Below, piece after piece: positions 16,385 through 27,200 of a DNA stretch of 64,000 nt. The stretch is from Chryseobacterium gleum (GTDB lineage Bacteria > Bacteroidota > Bacteroidia > UBA10329), in contig CAMDOM010000002.1 in assembly GCA_945903645.1 (NCBI GenBank), positions 104,034 to 168,033 of the forward strand, written 5' to 3'. The stretch's first letter is position 1; the number at the start of each line of letters is the position of its first letter. The translations under genes and the position numbers were made by a program. The notes below the pieces were generated by a model, which worked only from the letters and a program-made list of their open reading frames with translations, was not told the origin of the DNA and made no database searches.

Positions 16385-16759
16385 ATGAATTTCGAGATAG
16401 AAAAAAAAGAGGGTTACGCGGTAGTTCGAGTGATGCTCGAAAAATTGGATAGTCAGATTTCACCTGCCCTCAAATCTGAATTAGTTGTTTTAAACGCAGA
16501 TGATTTCAAAAACATAATCATCGATTTAACGGACACACGCTATTGCGATAGCTCTGGTCTTAGCGCAATTTTGGTAGCCAACAGGCTTTGCAAAAACTCA
16601 GGAGGCACCTTTGTGCTTTGTGGTTTGCAGCGCTCTGTGTCTAAACTTATATCCATTTCGCAGTTAGACACAATCCTCAACATCACTCCAACCCTGCAAG
16701 AAGCAGTAGATTTTCTTGCTATGGAAGAAGTTGAGCGCGACCTTGATAATGACGAATAA
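16385..16759 (+). CDS. STAS-domain protein, anti-sigma factor antagonist-like
   Basis: A 124-residue single STAS domain. The phosphorylation-site loop is intact (TRYCDSSGLSAILVANR; the acceptor would be the first or second Ser), and the acidic tail (EEVERDLDNDE) extends beyond the fold. Proteins of this kind release sigma factors or act in switching complexes when dephosphorylated. No kinase or phosphatase partner is adjacent. It starts 66 bp after pyrB and may share its transcript. Confidence 0.85.
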   Translation: MNFEIEKKEGYAVVRVMLEKLDSQISPALKSELVVLNADDFKNIIIDLTDTRYCDSSGLSAILVANRLCKNSGGTFVLCGLQRSVSKLISISQLDTILNITPTLQEAVDFLAMEEVERDLDNDE

Positions 16760-16774
16760 ATTTCTTTACTTTTG
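16743..16774 (+). promoter_or_regulatory. Promoter of the T9SS cargo gene
   Basis: TTG at 16743-16745 and TACTTTTG at 16767-16774, 21 bp apart, give a start near 16780 and a leader of about 22 nt. Confidence 0.55.
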
Positions 16775-16802
16775 TACCGAACCTTTAACCAAAAACCAAA
16801 TC

Positions 16803-17681
16803 ATGAAAAAAGTTCTACTTTCTCTTACCGCTGGCTTGTTATCAGTAACGATGGCATCAGCACAATGTGTTCCCAATGTTCAGTTTGCAGATTCAACCTT
16901 TGGTCTTTGGCCAGATAGCGTTCCATTCTTGAACGCTGGACCAATGGGCGGAGTCGCTTTCAGTTCACAAATTGACCTCAAAACATTTGTTGACACAACA
17001 GTAACTGCTGTTGGCCAAAATGTTGTAATTTCTATTGATGCTTTTAAAATTTTAAGCGTGTCAGGTCAGCCAGCTGGATTTACTTGGTCTGCTGATGGTC
17101 CAACATGGAACGAGACAGATCAGACTTGGTACAACGCTGGAACTTCTCCAAACCTTACTCCAGTGCAAGGTTGCTTGTCAATTTTGGCTGACGCGGCTTC
17201 AACTGCTGCTGCAGCTCCTGCAACTGGTTTCACTGATTACCCATTGGTAGTTACTGTTGACGCCCGTATTGCTGCTACAAGCATCGATCTTAGCTTTATC
17301 GGTATCGGACCTGGTGCCTTCTTGAGTGCAGTACCACCGGCTGTTGGTGGTGGTGCTTTTGTTATTGAAACCTATGTTCTTCGCGTTTATGCTGCAACTG
17401 GAGTAGCTGAAATGTTGAACACTTCACGTTTCGAGCTTGGTCAAAACTACCCAAACCCAGCTGCTGATGAGTCTGTAATTAGCTTTACTACTCCTTCTGT
17501 TAGCAACGTTGAGTTCCGTGTTTACAACATGCTTGGAATGTTGGTTAAGTCGCAAGACATCCTTTCTGAGAAAGGTCTTAACCAATTAAAAGTTAACACT
17601 CGTGATTTTTCTGCAGGAATGTATGTTTACACTATGACTAACGGTGGAACTACTCTTACTAAAAAAATGACTGTGAAATAA
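16803..17681 (+). CDS. Secreted protein with T9SS type A sorting domain
   Basis: The 292-residue protein has a signal peptide (MKKVLLSLTAGLLSVTMASA) and a C-terminal sorting domain from about residue 215 (FELGQNYPNPAADESVISF, then a beta sandwich ending TLTKKMTVK). The middle is a beta-rich domain without an enzyme motif that I recognise. The T9SS would export it and cleave the tail. Its own promoter precedes it and a strong terminator follows 21 bp after the stop, consistent with a single, well-expressed gene. The start at 16803 replaces 16716, which overlaps the STAS gene. Confidence 0.85.
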   Translation: MKKVLLSLTAGLLSVTMASAQCVPNVQFADSTFGLWPDSVPFLNAGPMGGVAFSSQIDLKTFVDTTVTAVGQNVVISIDAFKILSVSGQPAGFTWSADGPTWNETDQTWYNAGTSPNLTPVQGCLSILADAASTAAAAPATGFTDYPLVVTVDARIAATSIDLSFIGIGPGAFLSAVPPAVGGGAFVIETYVLRVYAATGVAEMLNTSRFELGQNYPNPAADESVISFTTPSVSNVEFRVYNMLGMLVKSQDILSEKGLNQLKVNTRDFSAGMYVYTMTNGGTTLTKKMTVK

Positions 17682-17702
17682 GCTTCGGCCAAACACATTG
17701 AA

Positions 17703-17737
17703 AGCCTCGAACCTTCTAAGGTTCGAGGCTTTTTTTT
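17703..17737 (+). terminator. Intrinsic terminator after the T9SS cargo gene
   Basis: AGCCTCGAACCT and AGGTTCGAGGCT form a perfect 12-bp stem with a 4-nt loop, followed by seven T. Confidence 0.92.
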
Positions 17738-17762
17738 GTCTTCATTCCTCAAATTTCACGCA

Positions 17763-19949
17763 GTGGAAAAGAAAGTACTTCTTATTACGCCTCCATTTAC
17801 GCAGCTAAATACACCCTACCCTGCGACCATGTATTTGAAAGGATATCTGAACACTCAAAGTGTTTCGTCCTTTCAAATGGATTTGGGAATTGAAGTGATC
17901 CTTCAATTATTCTCTTCGTCCACGATGACGTTGCTTTTTGAAAAAGCAGCATCAAAATGCACAGCACTTTCAGAAAATTCAGTACGGATTCTATCCCTTA
18001 AGTCAGATTATATACGCACTATTGATGCAGTAATTGGCTTTCTACAGCATAAAAATCCTACCCTGGCCCATGCCATTTGTACTGGTAATTTACTTCCAGA
18101 AGCATCTCGTTTCACTCAATTGGAAGATTTAGAATGGGCATTTGGCACCATGGGCACGCAAGACAAAGCGAGCCATCTCGCCACATTGTACCTCGAAGAC
18201 ATTTCGGACTTCATTATTGAAGCTATTGATCCGCATTTCGGTTTTAGCCGCTATGCTGAACGATTGGCTATTTCGGCATCAACGTTTGACGAACTGCAAA
18301 CAGCGCTTTTCGCGCCTGAAAGCATTGTGGATAGCTTGATGCTGGGCATTTTGGACGAACGCATAAAGCAAACAAACCCATCGTTCGTAGCGCTATCCGT
18401 GCCCTTTCCTGGAAACTTGTATGCTGCCTTGCGATGTGGAAAATGGATTAAACACAACTATCCAAGCGTCCGCATTGCCATGGGCGGTGGGTATCCGAAT
18501 ACTGAACTTCGCTCCCTTTCTGACCCTCGCGTATTTGATTATTTGGACTTCATCACGTTAGATGATGGTGAAACTCCGATAACGCATTTGCTCGAATACA
18601 TAGATGGCCTCCGCCCAATTGAAAACTTGAAGCGAACTTTTGCGCGAATTGAAGGAAAAGTAACGTATTGCAATGCCTCAAAGACTCCTGATGTTGCTCA
18701 GTTTAACGTTGGAACACCCGATTACTCAGACCTTAAGCTAAACGATTACTTATCGGTGATCGAAGTGGCCAATCCCATGCATCGCATGTGGAGCGATGGC
18801 CGCTGGAACAAACTCACCTTGGCGCATGGTTGCTATTGGGGAAAATGCACCTTTTGCGATATTTCTCTCGATTACATTCAACGCTACGAACCAAGTTCTG
18901 CCAAGCTAATTTGCGATAGAATTGAAACCATCATAGCGCAAACGGGAGAAAAAGGTTTTCATTTTGTAGATGAAGCCGCTCCTCCATCGCTAATGAAAGA
19001 GTTGGCGTTGGAAATTTTGCATCGAGGACTCATCATTGTTTGGTGGACCAATATCAGATTTGAAAAAAGCTTTACGCCTGACTTGTGCATCCTACTTCGC
19101 GAATCTGGATGTATCGCAGTTTCTGGTGGGCTAGAAGTAGCCTCAGATAGATTGCTTCAATTAATAGATAAAGGCGTCACTGTAAATCAAGTTGCGGTGG
19201 TAGCAGACAATTTTACCAATGCTGGCATTATGACGCATGCCTACCTAATGTATGGATTCCCCACGCAAACAGCTCAAGAAACAATAGACTCGCTCGAAAT
19301 TGTGCGGCAAATGTTTGAGGCTGGAGTTATCCAATCGGGCTTTTGGCATCAGTTTGCTATGACAGCTCATAGTCCAGTAGGAATTGACCCAAAATCATTT
19401 CAAACAGAGGTAGAAAACAATACCCTGGGAACTTTCGCAAACAATGAAATTGCATTTGTTGATACCACTGGAACAAACCATCCTCGCTTTAGCAAAGGCC
19501 TTCGAACTTCACTATTCAACTTTATGCACGGAGTTGGATTTGAAATTCCATTAAGCGATTGGTTCAATTTTCGGGTACCAAAAACTAAAATAGCGCCAAA
19601 CCAAATCGAAGCTGCAATTACCAACTCACCAACATTAGAATTGAAGCCTTCATCTAAACTGGTGTGGATTGGTGGTCAGGTTGAAATTCGAAAAATCTCA
19701 AATTCAAAATCTGACTTGGTTAACCTAGTTGCAATAAACAAGCAACAAGACATAACAATCACGCTAGAAGCAAAGCAAGCTGAATGGCTTCTTGCAACTC
19801 TAGATAAAATCTCAGCGCGACAGGGAAAAGCGAGTACCATTAGCTTAATTCAATCCGATTTCATGGAAAAAACTGGGTTATCGTTCGAACCATTCTTTCA
19901 CCGCAATGAAGTAGAGTCACTTCGACAAAATGGTTTATTACTCATTTAA
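17763..19949 (+). CDS. B12-binding-type radical SAM protein of unknown function
   Basis: About 728 residues. The N-terminal part (KVLLITPPFTQLNTPYP, then VRIAMGGGYPNTELRSL) resembles the cobalamin-binding domain of B12-dependent radical SAM enzymes. The cluster motif is CYWGKCTFCD, giving CX4CX2C rather than CX3CX2C. Later parts (FVDEAAPPSLMKEL, SGGLEVASDRLLQL, YLMYGFPTQTAQE) follow the SAM barrel. Substrate is unknown. I chose GTG at 17763 because the ORF-track TTG lies in the upstream terminator; no ATG precedes the first conserved strand. It is flanked by terminators on both sides, so it acts as a single gene. Confidence 0.8.
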   Translation: MEKKVLLITPPFTQLNTPYPATMYLKGYLNTQSVSSFQMDLGIEVILQLFSSSTMTLLFEKAASKCTALSENSVRILSLKSDYIRTIDAVIGFLQHKNPTLAHAICTGNLLPEASRFTQLEDLEWAFGTMGTQDKASHLATLYLEDISDFIIEAIDPHFGFSRYAERLAISASTFDELQTALFAPESIVDSLMLGILDERIKQTNPSFVALSVPFPGNLYAALRCGKWIKHNYPSVRIAMGGGYPNTELRSLSDPRVFDYLDFITLDDGETPITHLLEYIDGLRPIENLKRTFARIEGKVTYCNASKTPDVAQFNVGTPDYSDLKLNDYLSVIEVANPMHRMWSDGRWNKLTLAHGCYWGKCTFCDISLDYIQRYEPSSAKLICDRIETIIAQTGEKGFHFVDEAAPPSLMKELALEILHRGLIIVWWTNIRFEKSFTPDLCILLRESGCIAVSGGLEVASDRLLQLIDKGVTVNQVAVVADNFTNAGIMTHAYLMYGFPTQTAQETIDSLEIVRQMFEAGVIQSGFWHQFAMTAHSPVGIDPKSFQTEVENNTLGTFANNEIAFVDTTGTNHPRFSKGLRTSLFNFMHGVGFEIPLSDWFNFRVPKTKIAPNQIEAAITNSPTLELKPSSKLVWIGGQVEIRKISNSKSDLVNLVAINKQQDITITLEAKQAEWLLATLDKISARQGKASTISLIQSDFMEKTGLSFEPFFHRNEVESLRQNGLLLI

Positions 19950-20017
19950 AATGGAACTCTAGAATCTTCGCGAAACCAACTCGATTAATTTGAATCTTAG
20001 GAAACGAGGCTAGGTGT

Positions 20018-20055
20018 TAAAAAATAAAGCCGAAACACCCTAAAGTGCTCCGGCT
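20018..20055 (-). terminator. Terminator of the crp-family gene
   Basis: On the minus strand AGCCG...CGGCT and CAC/GTG form an imperfect stem followed by TTTATTTTTT. It lies about 50 bp beyond the regulator stop. Confidence 0.6.
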
Positions 20056-20106
20056 AATCTGGAAATTTTTCCCTCTGTTGAGGGGGCATCACACATCCAA
20101 CCCCTA

Positions 20107-20820
20107 TTAAACGTGGTCGGCCATTCCAGAAGATAACTCAGCCTCTAAACCAGCGGCATTTTTCACAGTAATTGTTATTCTATTAAATCCAATGTACCCT
20201 GCACGTCTTAGGTCATTCAAAACTGCCGTAACAAATTGCCTTGAAGCGCCCGTTAAATTGGCAATATCTTGATGCGTCATGTAATGCGAAAAAACTACGC
20301 CAGCATCGGCTGGTCTCCCCACTTTTTTAGCGTAACTAAGAATAAAGTCTATCACCCTAGAACGTGAATCTTGAAATACATAAGCTTCAAAACGCTTCTC
20401 AGCTGAACCAACACGAGCTCCAAGTCCCGTCATTATTCTAAACATTAAATCCGAATTTTCTACCATAGCTTGCTTCAAATCAGCAACGCGTATCGCGTAA
20501 TACGTACATGAACCCCTAAATGGAATTGCAAACTCGCTTCTCAAATCCTCACCTGTCAATCCAAGTTCACCAAAAACTTCCCCAGGCATAACTATTGACT
20601 TTAGTACTTCTTTACCGTCTAGATAGAAATTACCAATTTTAACTAATCCTTCCTCTAATATAAAAACATGTTCAGCTGAATCGCCAGCTTGATACACAGA
20701 CGAACGTGATGGTCTGTACTTAATAACGCCACCAGCAGCAAGCTTTTCCAAAATTGCTACAGGTATATCCTTAAACAAAGAAATTGATTCAAGATGAATT
20801 ACAGTGAGTTTTTTATCCAT
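20107..20820 (-). CDS. Crp/Fnr family transcriptional regulator
   Basis: A 237-residue regulator with an N-terminal cyclic-nucleotide-like beta barrel (VYQAGDSAEHVFILEEG, MPGEVFGELGL), a long dimer helix and a C-terminal winged helix (MTHQDIANLTGASRQFVTAVLNDL). No FNR-type Cys cluster is present, so it is not an obvious oxygen sensor. The effector may be cAMP or another small molecule. A perfect palindrome at 20881-20901 overlaps its promoter and suggests autoregulation. Targets cannot be named. Confidence 0.92.
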   Translation of the reverse strand: MDKKLTVIHLESISLFKDIPVAILEKLAAGGVIKYRPSRSSVYQAGDSAEHVFILEEGLVKIGNFYLDGKEVLKSIVMPGEVFGELGLTGEDLRSEFAIPFRGSCTYYAIRVADLKQAMVENSDLMFRIMTGLGARVGSAEKRFEAYVFQDSRSRVIDFILSYAKKVGRPADAGVVFSHYMTHQDIANLTGASRQFVTAVLNDLRRAGYIGFNRITITVKNAAGLEAELSSGMADHV

Positions 20821-20864
20821 TACATTAAGCTTTTGATTCGTTAAAGGTCTAATAAATTATCTTA

Positions 20865-20872
20865 CAAAATTA
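20865..20872 (-). promoter_or_regulatory. -7 element of the crp-family gene
   Basis: The minus strand reads TAATTTTG, a TAnnTTTG match, giving a leader of about 40 nt. Confidence 0.45.
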
Positions 20873-20880
20873 AGTACGTA

Positions 20881-20901
20881 AGTGAAAATTTCATTTTCAC
20901 T
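20881..20901. promoter_or_regulatory. Palindromic candidate operator upstream of the crp-family gene
   Basis: AGTGAAAAT-TTC-ATTTTCACT is a perfect 9-bp inverted repeat with a 3-bp centre. It covers the region where the -33 box of the crp-family promoter would lie. Crp-family proteins bind such TGnnA-type two-fold sites, so autorepression is plausible. The remainder of the 20821-21328 spacer is AT-rich and holds the ECF sigma promoter. Confidence 0.55.
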
Positions 20902-21167
20902 AAGTGTTTCACGTAATTTATTGATTTTGCGAACAATAATTTTTCAAATTCATCTATTTCTTCCGTCAAATTTGAGTCATTCCAATCAATAATGAAGTTG
21001 ACATTTATATTGCTAACTCCTATGAAACAGAGAAAATGGTTTTATAACCTGCCTTTTAAAATTCAATTTATCTACTGGGCGTAATAATTAACTCGACTTA
21101 TTCTTTAACTCATCTTTAATAAAAATTGAAAATTTTGGAAAGACTAAAGAATATTCCAAATAGCGTT

Positions 21168-21175
21168 TAACTTTG
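21168..21175 (+). promoter_or_regulatory. -7 element upstream of the ECF sigma gene
   Basis: TAACTTTG matches TAnnTTTG. Transcription from about 21181 would give a leader near 148 nt, long for this window, that contains a 32-codon ORF (21202-21300). Confidence 0.4.
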
Positions 21176-21328
21176 CACGTGCTTCTGCTGTAGAATTACC
21201 GATGGCACACCATATTAATATTCGAAAAGCTCCATTACAGGAGTTTACAAGTTCAATCACCTTTAACCGCACTGCTATAGCACGTTTCTACTCTTTCTGA
21301 TCTGTTACTAACCTAAAAGAGAGAAATC

Positions 21329-21913
21329 ATGCGACTGACTGCACTGAGTGATTATCAGCTCATAAAGCTGTACATCAATGGAAACGAGAGGGCAATGGGC
21401 GAAGTTATAAGCCGTCATAAAGACCGTCTGTACACCTATCTTATTCTTTTATTGAAAGACCGTCAGTTGGCTGATGATTGTTTTCAAGACACCATCGTTA
21501 AGGTAATTGATACCATTCGAGCAGGGAAGTACAATGATGAGGGAAAATTCAAACCGTGGATGATGCAAATTGCGCACAACATTGTAATTGATTATTTCCG
21601 AAAACAACAAAAGATTCGAATTCAGCATAGTACAGATGAATTTGACGTGTTCTCCGTAATCGGAAATGGAGACCTTTCTGCGGAAGACAAGATGGTGGAG
21701 GAGCAAATTCATACTGATTTGCGCAGATTGGTGGCTATGCTACCCGAAGATAAGCGGGAAATAGTGCTTATGCGGGTTTATGCAAAAATGCCGTTCAAGG
21801 AAATTGCATGGGTAACTAATTGCAAGCTAAGTACCACCATCGGCCGTATGCGAGTTGCACTGTCATTATTGCGCGGACTAATGGAAGAACACAATGTGAA
21901 ATTGGTTGCGTAA
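21329..21913 (+). CDS. RNA polymerase sigma factor, ECF subfamily
   Basis: The 194-residue protein has sigma region 2 (LADDCFQDTIVKVIDTI, KPWMMQIAHNIVIDYFRK) and region 4 (LPEDKREIVLMRVYAKMPFKEIA). The motif order and size fit group 4 sigma factors. No anti-sigma gene is adjacent: upstream is the crp-family gene on the other strand and downstream a terminator, so it is an orphan. Its regulon is unknown. Confidence 0.93.
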   Translation: MRLTALSDYQLIKLYINGNERAMGEVISRHKDRLYTYLILLLKDRQLADDCFQDTIVKVIDTIRAGKYNDEGKFKPWMMQIAHNIVIDYFRKQQKIRIQHSTDEFDVFSVIGNGDLSAEDKMVEEQIHTDLRRLVAMLPEDKREIVLMRVYAKMPFKEIAWVTNCKLSTTIGRMRVALSLLRGLMEEHNVKLVA

Positions 21914-21935
21914 AAAGAGTTAATTCAAGATAGAG

Positions 21936-21977
21936 AACCTGCGCTTCATAGGAGACTATATCGCGCAGGTTTTTTTA
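21936..21977 (+). terminator. Intrinsic terminator after the sigma factor gene
   Basis: AACCTGCGC (21936-21944) pairs with GCGCAGGTT (21963-21971) and is followed by a run of T. Confidence 0.85.
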
Positions 21978-22026
21978 TTCCAATTTAACAATGGACTCTT
22001 TTTAGATATCCAGCTACTTTTACTTC

Positions 22027-22896
22027 ATGCTATTACCCAGTTCAAACACCTTCGAAGCGCTTCGGCAGCTTTTTCGCGAACATCTTCAATCTGTGCATGA
22101 AATTTCCGAAATCGATTTTTTGTTTCGGATTGTGATGGAGGAAAAACTGGGTATTAAATGGAATCAACTTCTGCTGACAGAGCGGTATTCCGAAAGTGAC
22201 ATCAACTTGGTAAGCCCCATACTTGAAAAATTGATTGATGGCAAACCATTGCAGTATATTCTTGGCTTTACAGAGTTTTTGGGATGCAAATTGAACGTGG
22301 ATTCTCGTGTTTTAATTCCACGTCCAGAAACAGAGGAATTGTGCGATTTGATTCTGAAAGGAAACGCAAAAACTTCAGTTTTGAATGTGCTTGATATTGG
22401 TACGGGAAGTGGTTGCATTCCAATTGCGTTAAAGCGTCATGCCCCACAATGGGAACTTTTTGCTATTGATATTGATACCAATGCAATTCTGCTAGCAGCA
22501 GAAAATGCAACCTTGAATAACACTAGTATCCATTTTTCAAGGTTGGACGTTTTACAAACCGCGGCTTTGGCAGGCGAATTTGACATTATCATTAGTAATC
22601 CGCCCTATGTAACAGAATCTGAAAAAACATCTATCCATCAAAACGTGTTTGCAAATGAGCCTCATTTAGCATTGTTCGTTCCAGATAATGATGCTTTATT
22701 GTTTTACAGAAAGATTACCAAACTTGCAGTGCAATCGCTAAAAAAAGGCGGAAAGCTGTATTTCGAGATTAACGAAAGATTTGGTATTGAAACGCTGGAA
22801 CTTTTGGTGGAGTCGGGATTTCAAAAATGTCAAATCATTAAAGATTTGAGCGGAAAGGAACGTTTTGTTGCAGGGCAACTTATGGCCGCTCCTTAA
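22027..22896 (+). CDS. prmC: Peptide chain release factor N5-glutamine methyltransferase
   Basis: A 289-residue SAM-dependent methyltransferase. The N-terminal helical domain is followed by VLIPRPETEELCDL, the SAM-binding VLDIGTGSGCIPIAL and the catalytic IISNPPYV motif. It methylates the GGQ glutamine of release factors RF1 and RF2. Length agrees with the family. Its last 17 bp overlap the convergent phoD-like gene. The gene stands alone rather than next to prfA. Confidence 0.95.
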   Translation: MLLPSSNTFEALRQLFREHLQSVHEISEIDFLFRIVMEEKLGIKWNQLLLTERYSESDINLVSPILEKLIDGKPLQYILGFTEFLGCKLNVDSRVLIPRPETEELCDLILKGNAKTSVLNVLDIGTGSGCIPIALKRHAPQWELFAIDIDTNAILLAAENATLNNTSIHFSRLDVLQTAALAGEFDIIISNPPYVTESEKTSIHQNVFANEPHLALFVPDNDALLFYRKITKLAVQSLKKGGKLYFEINERFGIETLELLVESGFQKCQIIKDLSGKERFVAGQLMAAP

Positions 22897-24427
22897 CTAA
22901 ATGATTCCCGTTAAGAAGAAATCCATATGATTTCATTGGTTTTACTTTCAGAGATTTGAATTTTAGCGTTTTGCAATAAATCCAAGTTGCTTTAGATTCT
23001 TGAGCAGTTAAATCCAAGAGCATGTACCCATGATCAGTCAAGTTTACATAGCGAAGATGAGGGTTGCGTTTCGGGGATTTCGTTACGCTTTCCGCCATAC
23101 TTGCTACAAATTTTCCTTGCATTTCATCTAAATTTCTGGACGAAATGCTTGGGGTAATAAACTCCGCTCCTATCACACCCTTACCAGTTCTTCGGGTATA
23201 AATGGCCTTGTCCATAGGATTTCGAGTTAGATCCATTCCCCAAGACGTATGAATATCTCCAGTTATGACCACTACATTTCTGACATCCTTAGACTCCAAT
23301 TTTTGAAATATATAATCACGATTCGATGGAAAACCATCCCAGCCATCCATATTACGCTGCCTGTTTTTGGCGAATATGGTAAAATCCATAGCCGAAAACA
23401 TCACGGGATTTCCAATCACTTTCCATTTGGCTTTGGATTTTAACAAGCCTTCAGTTAACCAATCGGTTTGAGCATTTCCAAGCATAGTCTGCTCATGCAA
23501 ATGCAGTCTTGGGTCTCTAAAATCGACCATGGGTTGAGCTCGCCCTTCCAAACGACCATCTAGCATAAATAAATCGGCCAAACCTCCATAGTTAAACTCG
23601 CGAATAATCGTTTTCTGCTCAGGATTCATTATTGGCATCCATTCGAAATACACTTGCCGCGCAATGGATTTACGGACCTCCCAATCGCCTTCGTTTGCAT
23701 CGTGATTATCAGCTCCGTTTTTAAAGCTATTATTCACAAATTCATGGTCATCCCAAATTAAAATAAACGGATGCAGTCTATGCGCTTCGGCCAAGTCTGC
23801 ATCCATTCGGTATTGGGCATATCGGCTTCGATAGTCATTTAAGCTTATAATTTCATGTGGTGGAATGTGGGCACGCATGGCACCAGCACGAGCCCCAGAT
23901 TCGTAGATATAATCTCCCAAATGAACCACGGCATCTAAATCTTTACGGGCGGCAATGAGCGCGAAAGCATTGAAATAGCCTGACTGATAATCAGCACAAC
24001 TAACCACCGCAAACCGCAACGATTCTGGATTTTCAGGTGCAGTTCGCGTTCTTCCTATTGGCGAAAACTTTCCACCTACCTCGAACTGATAGAAATAAGT
24101 GACACCAGGAAGCAACTTTTGGGCTTCTACATGAACAGTAAATGCGGATGATTGATTGGCAATCACAATTCCTGAATCCACAATATTGTCCAACGCGGTG
24201 TCGGTAGCTATTGACCATTTTACATTGTATTGGAAAGTATTGTCAGTAGAAAAAACCTTCGTCCACAGCACTACTTTATCTTGCCTTGGATCACCAGAAG
24301 CTACACCAAAAGGAAATAAACTACCCGATTCTACGGCTTGTTTCACTATTTCGGAATGGAAAAAAGCCTGAGCAATGACTGTGCAATGCAAGCCAATAGA
24401 CAGCGCAATAATAAGGAACGGTTTCAT
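22880..24427 (-). CDS. PhoD-like alkaline phosphatase/phosphodiesterase, secreted
   Basis: A 515-residue protein with a signal peptide (MKPFLIIALSIGLHCTVIAQA). The N-terminal beta domain contains FPFGVASGDPRQDKVVLWTKV, the entry signature of the PhoD family. The metal-binding core follows: FAVVSCADYQSGYFNAF, VHLGDYIYESG, ILIWDDHEF and VVITGDIHTSW. PhoD enzymes hydrolyse phosphate mono- and diesters using Fe3+ and Ca2+. No Tat motif is seen; the signal looks Sec-type. It is divergent from ligA with a 100-bp spacer. Confidence 0.92.
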   Translation of the reverse strand: MKPFLIIALSIGLHCTVIAQAFFHSEIVKQAVESGSLFPFGVASGDPRQDKVVLWTKVFSTDNTFQYNVKWSIATDTALDNIVDSGIVIANQSSAFTVHVEAQKLLPGVTYFYQFEVGGKFSPIGRTRTAPENPESLRFAVVSCADYQSGYFNAFALIAARKDLDAVVHLGDYIYESGARAGAMRAHIPPHEIISLNDYRSRYAQYRMDADLAEAHRLHPFILIWDDHEFVNNSFKNGADNHDANEGDWEVRKSIARQVYFEWMPIMNPEQKTIIREFNYGGLADLFMLDGRLEGRAQPMVDFRDPRLHLHEQTMLGNAQTDWLTEGLLKSKAKWKVIGNPVMFSAMDFTIFAKNRQRNMDGWDGFPSNRDYIFQKLESKDVRNVVVITGDIHTSWGMDLTRNPMDKAIYTRRTGKGVIGAEFITPSISSRNLDEMQGKFVASMAESVTKSPKRNPHLRYVNLTDHGYMLLDLTAQESKATWIYCKTLKFKSLKVKPMKSYGFLLNGNHLVKERP

Positions 24428-24509
24428 TTTTGAACTTCGAATTGAAAAGCCGAAAATAGGGTCTTATCTCATGGTTTTCTTATTCTAGTTTCTCACCTTT
24501 ACCACCTAA

Positions 24510-26809
<2,300 letters not shown>

Positions 26810-26844
26810 TTAGTAGTGCAAACCAACGAGAAAACCTTTGACCC

Positions 26845-27072
26845 ATGCTGCTAGATAAAGTAACTGATATTTTTGTAAAGATTGATAACTTCTGTTTGGA
26901 GTTCGAGACGGAGTTCAAACGTGCCCGTCTGGAAGGTTCCGAAGGGAAACCTTCGATGGAAAGGAAAGCTGGTCTTTGCGACTCTGAGGTAATCGCTATA
27001 CTGATTCTGTTTCACGGTGCGCAGTTCCGCAATTTCAAAGGGTTCTACAATCACATCAAGAAGCTTCGGTAG
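26845..27072 (+). pseudogene. Truncated IS982-type transposase (N-terminal fragment)
   Basis: The 75-codon ORF reads KVTDIFVKIDNFCLEFE, then LCDSEVIAILILFHGAQFRNFKGFYNH, which resembles the N-terminus of IS982-family transposases (normally about 290 residues). The frame stops after KKLR and the DDE catalytic core is missing. No paired terminal inverted repeat could be identified with confidence. This is the only insertion-sequence trace in the window. Confidence 0.7.
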
Positions 27073-27200
27073 GTGCGCGTTATTTACCACAGAGGAATCC
27101 TTTGGAACACTTGCACTGGCGCGGGGGAAGTAGTCGGTTCGGAACTTTTCCACTAGCGTTCCGAAACCTCGGAAGGAATGTTTAGGCGGGTGCAGGAATC
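27073..27200. other. Non-coding remnant beside the transposase fragment
   Basis: No gene is visible. GGTTCGGAAC and GTTCCGAAACC (27137-27168) form a hairpin with a single bulge. It could be the far end of the insertion sequence or a terminator for the M48 gene that ends at 27201. Confidence 0.4.

Noticed and set aside
17736-17762. TTG start given by the ORF track for the radical SAM gene
   Set aside because: This TTG lies in the T tract of the preceding terminator; the GTG at 17763 is more plausible.
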